This document shows, one piece after another, positions 1 through 4,964 of a DNA stretch of 6,082 bases. The position numbers were made by a program, and so were the translations under genes. The notes under the pieces were generated by a model that saw only the letters and a list, made by a program, of their open reading frames with translations, searched no databases and was not told the origin of the DNA. This DNA comes from Hyphomicrobiales bacterium. GTDB taxonomy: Bacteria > Pseudomonadota > Alphaproteobacteria > Rhizobiales > Aestuariivirgaceae. Position 1 is the first letter of the stretch, and each line of letters begins with the position of its first letter. The stretch covers positions 1-6,082 of the forward strand of contig JALVFB010000004.1 in the NCBI GenBank assembly GCA_027030295.1. The letters run 5' to 3'.

Positions 1-371
1 GATTCACGTCCTTGCAGCCGTATGGGCGGCGGCTGGAGCGTTTCCACATCCCCAGCAAGAGACCAATGCCGCCCCTTCATATCAACCGCAGGCCACCACT
101 CGGGGCCTTGCGCCCACGTCAAACGAACGGGTGTCCCGTGAACACGAGTGCTGCGACCACACTTTTGCGCGGACAGGATGGGGTGGTTCGGCGTGACCAG
201 TAAACGCGGGCATCCCTGCCCTCGGAGTTCGACGAGCCGGGAAAAGCTCTGGCCCGCCTTCACCACTTTTTTCCAACGCCCCATGTGAGTTAATACCCGC
301 ATGCCGGGACGGATGGTTTCGATTGGCGTGTATCCGATGTCGGTCAACACCAGCGTGCCCCGTGGAAAACA
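1..371 (-). other. Intein N-terminal splicing region inside the cytosine methyltransferase (partial)
   Basis: The intein begins at Cys71 of the reading frame (codon 371-369). Block A is CFPRGTLVLTDIGYTPIE, followed by GMRVLTHMGRWKKVV, the usual Hint-fold strand pattern. Block B is LLVTPNHPILS at residues 127-137, with the TxxH motif T130-P-N-H133 that helps the first N-S acyl shift. Residues 138-193 (with several Trp, and PPP at 184-186) are consistent with the segment between block B and either an endonuclease domain or the C-terminal splicing blocks. Blocks F and G (terminal His-Asn) and any homing endonuclease lie beyond the left edge, so activity and size cannot be judged. The insertion point is immediately before the methyltransferase's catalytic cysteine, so Cys+1 of the C-extein should be the catalytic residue. 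Confidence 0.92.
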
Positions 372-581
372 CGGCGAGCCTCCGACGATGAGGTCGATTT
401 CGACATCCGGCCACCCCTGGTATCCATTGATGTCTCCCCAATTTGGCACGTCTGGAAACCTCGCCGCCAGAACGGCAGAAGCATACGGGTCGATTTCCGA
501 AAAAGCGACTGGCTTCCACCTGAGCGGCCCCCATGCCACACTGGCCGCCTCTATGCCGGAGAACAGCGAGAGGTATTTCAT
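1..581 (-). CDS. C5-cytosine DNA methyltransferase, N-terminal part, interrupted by an intein (partial; runs off left edge)
   Basis: A frame open from ATG at 581 to the window edge gives 193 codons. Residues 1-70 are the N-terminus of a Dcm-type DNA (cytosine-5) methyltransferase: SAM-binding motif I FSGIEAAS at 7-14, motif II EIDPYA at 29-34, D50 in the GDI motif, and DLIVGGSPC at 63-71 leading into the catalytic Pro-Cys motif. After P70 the expected CQ-x-FS sequence is absent and an intein begins (separate entry). The product would methylate cytosine in phage DNA, probably to evade host restriction, once the intein is removed. The start is set by motif I lying just after it, and by a TGATG overlap with the stop of the upstream gene; the Shine-Dalgarno sequence is weak, so translational coupling is likely. 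The C-terminal half, including the target-recognition region, is outside the window. Family assignment is firm; target sequence is unknown. Confidence 0.93.
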   Translation of the reverse strand, partial: MKYLSLFSGIEAASVAWGPLRWKPVAFSEIDPYASAVLAARFPDVPNWGDINGYQGWPDVEIDLIVGGSPCFPRGTLVLTDIGYTPIETIRPGMRVLTHMGRWKKVVKAGQSFSRLVELRGQGCPRLLVTPNHPILSAQKCGRSTRVHGTPVRLTWAQGPEWWPAVDMKGRHWSLAGDVETLQPPPIRLQGRE

Positions 582-940
582 CAATGTGCATCCCGTTTGG
601 TAGTCTCGACGGCGTTCAGGCCCGCCACGACGTTCTCCACGGGGACCGTGGAAAAGTTCTGGATAGCCCGGCTCACGGTGTCATTGACGACCTCTTCCTT
701 CAGCCTGTCGTCGCAACCGGCGCGCTCGCAGGCAACGTCGGTAGCGCCCAGGATGGACGTGGTGAACACGGACGCCAGTGCGGCGGTGACTACGTCCAGG
801 AATTGGGCGGGATGATTGTCTACCTGCTCTCCGGTGCCCTCCAGAACCCAGAGCAATCGTGTCGCCGTGTCGGCGGCCAACTTGGCGAGTTTCTCTTGAA
901 GCTCTTTGTCCTCGTAGTGGTCGGGAAAACTGATATGCAT
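581..940 (-). CDS. Hypothetical protein, 119 aa
   Basis: I do not recognise this family. The start at 940 (MHISFPDHYEDKELQ) is chosen because AGGA lies about 8 nt upstream and because the ATG overlaps the stop of the preceding small frame in a TGATG junction. The frame extends further upstream to 1060, but that extension covers the Cys-rich gene and lacks a good ribosome binding site. The protein looks soluble and largely helical: an acidic/basic N-terminal helix (residues 8-24), a hydrophobic stretch near 47-63 (FLDVVTAALASVFTTSI) too polar-flanked to call a membrane segment, and two cysteines near the middle (ACERAGC). Its stop shares one base with the methyltransferase start, so the two are probably co-translated. 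Whether it helps the methyltransferase is unknown. Confidence 0.75.
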   Translation of the reverse strand: MHISFPDHYEDKELQEKLAKLAADTATRLLWVLEGTGEQVDNHPAQFLDVVTAALASVFTTSILGATDVACERAGCDDRLKEEVVNDTVSRAIQNFSTVPVENVVAGLNAVETTKRDAH

Positions 941-1107
941 CACGATTCCTCGTTTTTCTGGTATCCCGCCCCTGACAGGCGATCCAACGCATCGGCAATG
1001 CGGAAGACCACGCAGTCCCCTCTCTTGTGGCTCCACTAGGCGCAATCGAGGCCAGAACACGACCTCTTTTCACGTTCTCTTGACATGCTAAACGGGCAAT
1101 AAGGCAT
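940..1107 (-). pseudogene. Small Cys-rich (possibly zinc-binding) gene with an in-frame amber codon
   Basis: From ATG at 1107 the frame encodes MPYCPFSMSREREKRSCSG followed by LDCA, then a TAG at 1038-1036 (codon 24), and stays open for another 31 codons (beginning WSHKRGDC) to TGA at 942-940. Cysteines fall at 4, 17, 22 and 32 and span the amber codon. The CPF...C....CA-x-W...C spacing resembles small four-Cys phage/bacterial proteins in which the position before the Trp is usually Leu or Trp; TTG or TGG becomes TAG by one change. The start has a very strong GGAGG ribosome site, and the downstream half ends in a TGATG overlap with the next gene, like other junctions here, which argues that all 55 codons were once one gene. 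It could be a nonsense mutation, a sequencing error, or a codon read by a suppressor tRNA; function is unknown. Confidence 0.6.
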
Positions 1108-1135
1108 GTTTTCCTCCTCCTCCTTCTTCTTCTTT
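1108..1135 (-). promoter_or_regulatory. Purine-only ribosome-binding tract with GAA and GGA triplet runs
   Basis: Between the thyA stop and the ATG at 1107, the minus strand is almost purely purine, with consecutive GAA triplets followed by consecutive GGA triplets and then AAAAC before the start codon. Several overlapping GGAGG registers are offered at slightly different spacings, the nearest about 6-7 nt from the ATG. This is the longest intergenic interval inside the operon (27 bp) and holds no promoter that I can recognise. Confidence 0.6.
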
Positions 1136-1941
1136 CATACCGCCACCGGGGCCTTGATGGCCGGATGCGGGTGATAACCTTCCAGGTGGATGTTGTCGAA
1201 GCCGAAGTCCTCGATGCGCAACAGCGAGCCGGAAAACCGCACTGTCGGCAGGGGCCTCGGCTCCCGGCGCAACTGGGTTAGCGCCTGCTCCACGTGGTTC
1301 TGATAGAGGTGCACGTCGCCGAACGTGTGCACGAAGGCGCGCGGCACCAGCCCGGTCAGATGCGCCACCATATGGGTCAGGAGGGCATAGGATGCGATGT
1401 TGAACGGCACGCCGAGGAAGATGTCAGCGCTGCGTTGATAGAGCTGACAAGACAGGCCCCCGCGGCCATCTACATAGAACTGGAACAACAGGTGGCAGGG
1501 CGGCAGGGCCATCCGAGGGAGGTCGCACGGGTTCCACGCCGTCACGATGTGCCGCCGGGACCACGGGTTCTCCTTGATGTCATGGATGACGCGGGAAAGC
1601 TGGTCGACGTGGGTCGTGCCGCAATCCCACGCCCGCCACTGCTTGCCGTAGATGGGGCCAAGTTCGCCGTTCTCGTCGGCCCACTCGTCCCATATGGTAA
1701 TCCGGTGCGCATGGAGCCATTCGATGTTGGTGTCTCCACGCAGGAACCACAGCAACTCCCCGACGACCGATTTCCAGTGCACCTTCTTGGTCGTTAGCAG
1801 CGGGAATCCCTCCTGGAGGTCGAAGCGGAGCTGCGCGCCGAACAGGGAGTAGGTTCCCACACCCGTGCGGTCGTCCCGTTTTTCACCATGCAGCAGGACG
1901 TGCTCAAGGAGTTGTAGATACCGGCGGTCAGCATTGTTCAT
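1135..1941 (-). CDS. thyA: Thymidylate synthase
   Basis: ThyA methylates dUMP to dTMP using methylene-tetrahydrofolate. The 268-aa product is close to the usual bacterial length of about 264. Visible landmarks: R25 in DDRTGVGT (phosphate binding), [12 protein letters not shown] at 48-59, W84/W87, the R129-R130 pair, the catalytic C149 in [18 protein letters not shown] with D173, and N181 in [12 protein letters not shown]. Asn at that position is the dUMP-specific residue; dCMP hydroxymethylases carry Asp there, so ordinary dTMP production is expected. The C-terminus KAPVAV matches the conserved folate-closing tail. ATG at 1941 is chosen over the longer frame (to 2010) because it fits the family N-terminus and has GGAG about 8-9 nt upstream; it overlaps the end of tmk by 14 bp. 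Together with Tmk it supplies dTTP for phage replication. Confidence 0.97.
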   Translation of the reverse strand: MNNADRRYLQLLEHVLLHGEKRDDRTGVGTYSLFGAQLRFDLQEGFPLLTTKKVHWKSVVGELLWFLRGDTNIEWLHAHRITIWDEWADENGELGPIYGKQWRAWDCGTTHVDQLSRVIHDIKENPWSRRHIVTAWNPCDLPRMALPPCHLLFQFYVDGRGGLSCQLYQRSADIFLGVPFNIASYALLTHMVAHLTGLVPRAFVHTFGDVHLYQNHVEQALTQLRREPRPLPTVRFSGSLLRIEDFGFDNIHLEGYHPHPAIKAPVAV

Positions 1942-2554
1942 CGATTTTCTCCCGAACCATGTGAAGGATTGTATCAGCGACAACCTCGATGCTCTGGGAG
2001 GCATCGACAATGTAGAACCGCTCCGAGTGGAGCCGGGCGCGCTCTAGGTAGGCCTCCCGGACGCCCTGAAACCACAGCGGGCTACGGTGGTCAAAATGGT
2101 TGCCGTCCTCGGGAAGCCGGTAGGTAAGGCGGCCAGGGCATTCCTCGGGGTCGAGATCGAGAAGGATAGTCATGTCTGGCACCGTGCCGCCCAGGACATG
2201 ACTATCCAAAGTGCTCAGAAGGTCCTTCCGGATGTTCCCAGCGCCCCACTGATAAGCCCACGAAGAATCGTGAAACCTGTCCGAGATGACGATGTTGCCC
2301 TTCCGGAGTTCAGGCCGGATGACTTTCCGAAGATGGATGCTTCGCGCGGCGTAGTGCAACAACGCTTGCTCGGTGGGGTCCCAATGCCGGCCATCTAGGC
2401 CGAACAGTAGGTCCCGGACTCGCTCGCCAAGCTCTGTGCCACCAGGCTCCCTAGTCAGAACAACCGTGTGATCAAGGGTGCGCAAGTTCTCGGCCAGCAG
2501 GCGCGCTTGCGTGCTCTTTCCGCTGCCGTCGATGCCTTCAAATGTGATGAACAT
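1928..2554 (-). CDS. tmk: Thymidylate kinase (dTMP kinase)
   Basis: Tmk phosphorylates dTMP to dTDP, the step after ThyA, which is encoded directly downstream and overlaps it by 14 bp. The 208-aa product has the typical length. Motifs in order: P-loop GIDGSGKST at 7-15, [14 protein letters not shown] at 34-47, [13 protein letters not shown] at 67-79, [11 protein letters not shown] at 92-102 (the DR[FY] and thymidine-contacting region), and [13 protein letters not shown] followed by a lid-like Arg-containing segment. The start at 2554 ([10 protein letters not shown]) is preceded by AGGAGG at good spacing; the eight extra upstream residues of the longer frame overlap the preceding stop region and are not family-like. 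A long perfect inverted repeat lies inside the gene at 2164-2207. Confidence 0.96.
   Translation of the reverse strand: MFITFEGIDGSGKSTQARLLAENLRTLDHTVVLTREPGGTELGERVRDLLFGLDGRHWDPTEQALLHYAARSIHLRKVIRPELRKGNIVISDRFHDSSWAYQWGAGNIRKDLLSTLDSHVLGGTVPDMTILLDLDPEECPGRLTYRLPEDGNHFDHRSPLWFQGVREAYLERARLHSERFYIVDASQSIEVVADTILHMVREKIDEQC
2164..2207. repeat. 13-bp perfect inverted repeat inside tmk
   Basis: GGATAGTCATGTC at 2164-2176 is exactly the reverse complement of GACATGACTATCC at 2195-2207. The stem can be lengthened by TGG (2177-2179) pairing with CCA (2191-2193) if G2194 bulges. The loop also contains GGCAC/GTGCC complementarity. The arms encode DMTI and LDSHV of Tmk. No U-run follows on the minus strand, so this is not a classical terminator. 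Confidence 0.85.
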
Positions 2555-2564
2555 GTGTGCCTCC

Positions 2565-2798
2565 TTACAACAGGACAATCAGGATGCCGAGCAGCAGGAT
2601 GGTGACGATGGCCATCGGACGCCGAGCGAGCCAGAAGGGCACTCCGGCCAGGGCGGCACCAACAGCGACGGCCACGAAGTTCATCGTGTCGAAGTTTCGC
2701 AGGACCCACCAAATAGCCCACAAGGTGGCCACGAGGGCGGCACCCGCAATAGAGAGGGCCATAACGTCCTGAAAGGTAAGCTCGGCCTGCTTTTTCAT
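2565..2798 (-). CDS. Small membrane protein, 77 aa
   Basis: The start MKKQAELTFQDV at 2798 has AGGAGG five bases upstream and an ATGA overlap with the previous stop. The protein is very hydrophobic, with apparent membrane segments at about 14-33 (LSIAGAALVATLWAIWWVL), 39-57 (NFVAVAVGAALAGVPFWL) and 62-77 (AIVTILLLGILIVLL), separated by short loops carrying RNFDT and ARRP. Two or three spans are plausible. No signal cleavage site or catalytic motif is visible. Its position between a Lar-like protein and tmk does not reveal its role. In phages such small inner-membrane proteins can serve superinfection exclusion or lysis accessory roles, but nothing here decides between these. Confidence 0.8.
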   Translation of the reverse strand: MKKQAELTFQDVMALSIAGAALVATLWAIWWVLRNFDTMNFVAVAVGAALAGVPFWLARRPMAIVTILLLGILIVLL

Positions 2799-3058
2799 CG
2801 TTTCCTCCTCGCGCTCTTTGCCACAGCGGCCTCCAGATAGGCGAGCCGCCGCTTGATTTCTTCCAAGGCCCCATCCTGCTTCCGGGAGAGCTGGTTCCAC
2901 AAATAGACGGCACTCTCTTCCGTCTGGCTTGCTGGGCCGCGAAGGTCACAGCAATCGCAGGCAACAGCATAGAGGAGAATAATGTCCTTAGTTCCAACCT
3001 GGATGCCGCCTCTTACGATGGCCAGGTCATCGGATTCACATCTCGGACACGGTTTCAT
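2795..3058 (-). CDS. Lar-like zinc-ribbon protein (possible restriction alleviation)
   Basis: The 87-aa product starts MKPCPRCESDDL, with paired CxxC motifs C4-P-R-C7 and C34-D-C-C37, then RGPASQTEESAVYLWNQL. This layout (N-terminal CPxC, second CxxC about 30 residues later, RGP, acidic stretch, then xWN) is that of the small phage and prophage Lar family. Lar alleviates type I restriction in the E. coli Rac prophage, but many family members are untested. A C-terminal helix (DGALEEIKRRLAYLEAAVAKS) adds a short coiled-coil-like tail ending in RRKR. ATG at 3058 overlaps the previous gene in an ATGA junction, with GGAGGGG upstream. The zinc-ribbon call is firm; the anti-restriction role is an inference supported by two methyltransferases in the same operon. 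Confidence 0.82.
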   Translation of the reverse strand: MKPCPRCESDDLAIVRGGIQVGTKDIILLYAVACDCCDLRGPASQTEESAVYLWNQLSRKQDGALEEIKRRLAYLEAAVAKSARRKR

Positions 3059-3396
3059 CGTTTCCCCCTCCGGCTGACGATATTGGCAATGGTTGGCCTG
3101 TCGTCATTGAGGCTCCCGCCGAGCATGGCGTCGATCAGAATGAGGATGTCCGCAGCCGCTGCGGCCAAGTGATGGTGGCCGTCATCCCGAGTGCGGTCCT
3201 CGCCTTCGAACCACGCCGTAAGATGCCGCAGCGCCTTGGCGTAGTATTCCGAGGCCACGATGCCCTCGACCCGCCAGTTCATCGGGCCGTCGTATTTGTT
3301 GGCCCCAACCTCGAACGCGGAGGCGAGGAACCTCAGCGCTCGCGGCGGAAGGCACTCAAGAGAGGGGCGGTCGTCACCCAAGATAGCCCGAGTCAT
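3055..3396 (-). CDS. MazZ/DUF5664-type dATP/dGTP diphosphohydrolase
   Basis: A 113-aa all-helical protein. GANKYDGPMNWR at 31-42, then EYYAKALRHLTAWFEGED at 50-67 and DDGHHHLAAAAADILILID at 71-89, match the family pattern KY..xNWR ... RHL.AW..GE..D..(S)G..HL.H. These phage enzymes are related to MazG-type pyrophosphatases, and characterised members convert dGTP or dATP to the monophosphate. In phages with 2-aminoadenine DNA the homologue MazZ supplies dGMP to PurZ; no purZ lies in this window, and many DUF5664 carriers have none. Here the enzyme more safely reads as part of nucleotide-pool remodelling with tmk and thyA downstream. ATG at 3396 overlaps the previous stop by ATGA, with GGGAG about 7 nt upstream. 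Substrate is not predictable from this sequence alone. Confidence 0.85.
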   Translation of the reverse strand: MTRAILGDDRPSLECLPPRALRFLASAFEVGANKYDGPMNWRVEGIVASEYYAKALRHLTAWFEGEDRTRDDGHHHLAAAAADILILIDAMLGGSLNDDRPTIANIVSRRGKR

Positions 3397-4151
3397 GATT
3401 TTTCTCCCAATATGAGCTGACGCAGCACCTCCCTTTGAAGCGCTTGCAAGGTAGGGTCTCGCTGAACCTTCCGGAGGTTATGGATCACCGTGGAATGATC
3501 CCGCTTGAAAAGCTCGCCGATTTGAGTGGTGGACAAATATGGCCGGGTAGCCTTCATGGCTGCCATCGCCACTGCCCTGGCGGCGGCGACCTCTTTCGTC
3601 CGTTGGCGGCCCATAATGGTCTCCGGATGCACCCCCACTCGGCGAGAAACGAGCTTCACGATCTCCCGAACAAGGCTTGAATGGCTTTTGGCTCGTCGGT
3701 TTTCCGAACGTTGCTTCCGTTTTGGCCGCGCCGGAGGCGGCACCGCAGCTTCCGGAGTGCGCTCCCACTCCTGGAAAACCCATTCGCGGACTTCCATGAT
3801 TGTCTCGTTGGAGAGCGGCAGCCCCTGCAAGGTTTCCATGGCCACCCCGAGGGCATGCGCGATCACGGGTTTCGGGAGCCGGAAGTCCAAGCGAGCGATT
3901 TGAACCACGGCCGCAAGGATTTCAGCGCACTCCTGCGTGAACATTCGCATGAGGCAGTCCTGTGACATCCCGAAGCCATCGCTCACGATGGCCAGAAGGT
4001 CCCCCAATATCGCCCGCGCATCAAATTCGGCCACCCCTTCATAACCGGCTTGCGCCCGCCGGGCGGCCAATACGTATCGCCACCGTATGTGCGGAGGCAG
4101 AGCGCTCCTTTCTTCGGGAGGCATGTGCTTCCATCGCTCGGCGGTAATCAT
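3393..4151 (-). CDS. Protein with DnaA domain IV-like DNA-binding C-terminus, 252 aa
   Basis: Residues about 160-230 resemble the C-terminal DnaA-box-binding domain: IVKLVSRRVGVHPETIMG, then RQRTKEVAAARAVAMA (basic loop and helix), STTQIGELF, and the signature KRDHSTVIHNLRKVQ at 216-230. The AAA+ ATPase region of DnaA (Walker A and B) is absent. Residues 1-130 form an unrecognised helical region, joined by a Pro/Arg/Lys-rich linker (about 137-155). It is therefore a DnaA-box-type DNA binder without ATPase, perhaps an origin-binding or regulatory protein of the phage. ATG at 4151 is chosen because GGGAG lies about 8 nt upstream and the preceding gene ends 2 bp away; a TTG six codons further up would overlap that gene without a ribosome site. 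It is followed by an ATGA overlap. Confidence 0.88.
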   Translation of the reverse strand: MITAERWKHMPPEERSALPPHIRWRYVLAARRAQAGYEGVAEFDARAILGDLLAIVSDGFGMSQDCLMRMFTQECAEILAAVVQIARLDFRLPKPVIAHALGVAMETLQGLPLSNETIMEVREWVFQEWERTPEAAVPPPARPKRKQRSENRRAKSHSSLVREIVKLVSRRVGVHPETIMGRQRTKEVAAARAVAMAAMKATRPYLSTTQIGELFKRDHSTVIHNLRKVQRDPTLQALQREVLRQLILGEKS

Positions 4152-4153
4152 GC

Positions 4154-4756
4154 TCAGACTCCCACACAATTCGGAGGAAGAAGGTCTTCGGGGATTTTCT
4201 CCAGCGCAGCCTGCCGGAGGTCCGGACGGGCGAAAGCGTCCCTGGCCTTCTGGACGGCGGCGGGCGTGCGCCCGAACACGTCGCCAACAAAGGCCAGCGT
4301 CATGTGAGGGAACACGTCCTCCAAAAGGAGTGTCCAGAAGAGCGCGCGGGCCGTCGCCTCTCGGGCCTTCTTGGACGGCCCAAGGAGAACGTCATAAGGG
4401 ACGCCGGTGACCGCTATGACGGCCTCCTGGACGGCCCCCCAGCGGGCATGGAACAGGCGCGTCGGATAGACTATGGGGGCCGGTGCCCGGCGAGGCAGGA
4501 GGGGAGCCGGTTCAGGTGGACCGAGGATTTCCAGCTCCTCCAGAACACGCTGGACGCGCTCACGGGGGCCGGAGAGTTCCCACCCCCCGAGGCGCTCGGA
4601 CAGCGGTGGCGCACACTCCGGAGGCAACTCGCACGCCAGCGAGGCCAGGAAATGGCGCGCTTCCACCGTGATGCCGTGGTTCAGGTGCACCGGATCGATA
4701 CCGGTGTCCCTGGCAACGGCATGGACGGCGATGCTGAACTGCTCATGCGGCGTCAT
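4154..4756 (-). CDS. Divergent DnaA domain IV-like protein, 200 aa
   Basis: Residues about 108-176 follow the same helix pattern as the DnaA C-terminal domain: GAVQEAVIAVTGVPYDVLLG, SKKAREATARALFWTLLLED, then MTLAFVGDVFGRTPAAVQKARDAF. The canonical RDHSTV signature is replaced by GRTPAAV, so classical DnaA-box recognition is doubtful. The N-terminal 80 residues (MTPHEQFSIAVHAVARDTGID...) are not recognised, and a Pro-rich linker (about 79-95) separates the halves. No ATPase motifs are present. It lies immediately upstream of a second protein with a clearer DnaA-like domain, so the pair may be ancient duplicates or may act together on the same DNA. ATG at 4756 has GGAGA upstream and overlaps the previous gene by 14 bp. 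The domain call is moderate, based on pattern rather than close identity. Confidence 0.72.
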   Translation of the reverse strand: MTPHEQFSIAVHAVARDTGIDPVHLNHGITVEARHFLASLACELPPECAPPLSERLGGWELSGPRERVQRVLEELEILGPPEPAPLLPRRAPAPIVYPTRLFHARWGAVQEAVIAVTGVPYDVLLGPSKKAREATARALFWTLLLEDVFPHMTLAFVGDVFGRTPAAVQKARDAFARPDLRQAALEKIPEDLLPPNCVGV

Positions 4757-4964
4757 TTCGGTGTCTCCGGATGCTGAACGGTCCGATGCGCGTGCTCAAA
4801 GTGTCGCCAAGATGCCAGGCCTGAACCTTTCGACGAATTTCACTGGCAGCTTCGGTGTCATCATCCCGCAGGGCCTCCACGACCACGGCCACGACGGCCT
4901 GCGGCGTCGGGCAGAGCATCTTGTATCGACGGCCACCATCGGCCCATGAGACGCTATAAGGCAT
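4743..4964 (-). CDS. Hypothetical protein, 73 aa
   Basis: Starts MPYSVSWADGGRRYKMLCPT at 4964, with GGAGG about 9 nt upstream inside the end of the methyltransferase gene (11-bp overlap), and ends 14 bp into the next gene. The frame is open further upstream to 5504, but that part is the out-of-frame shadow of the methyltransferase. The product is small and probably soluble: an N-terminal beta-like segment, a helix PQAVVAVVVEALRDDDTEAASEIRRKVQ (residues about 21-48, its two parts divided by an acidic DDDTE turn), and a basic tail SIRRHRND. I do not recognise a family. Support is the ribosome site plus its exact fit between two neighbours. Confidence 0.7.
   Translation of the reverse strand: MPYSVSWADGGRRYKMLCPTPQAVVAVVVEALRDDDTEAASEIRRKVQAWHLGDTLSTRIGPFSIRRHRNDAA

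Noticed and set aside
82..591. 169-codon minus frame starting at 591
   Set aside because: Composition is arginine/histidine-rich with no family motifs; it is an out-of-frame shadow of the cytosine methyltransferase/intein frame that starts at 581 and runs off the edge.
1088..1138. 16-codon frame from the ATGA overlap at the thyA stop ([16 protein letters not shown])
   Set aside because: It is the translation of the purine ribosome-binding tract, has no ribosome site of its own and ends inside the Cys-rich gene.
1294..1797. Plus-strand 167-codon frame over thyA, and other plus-strand frames across the window
   Set aside because: All lie opposite well-supported minus-strand genes in GC-rich DNA, lack ribosome sites in sensible positions, and show no recognisable motifs.
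4244..4440. Three similar GGCC-TC-TGGACGGC words in the 4154-4756 gene
   Set aside because: They encode similar Ala-Val-Gln-x-Ala or Pro-Ser-Lys-Lys-Ala stretches, differ in sequence and are irregularly spaced; not a convincing repeat family.
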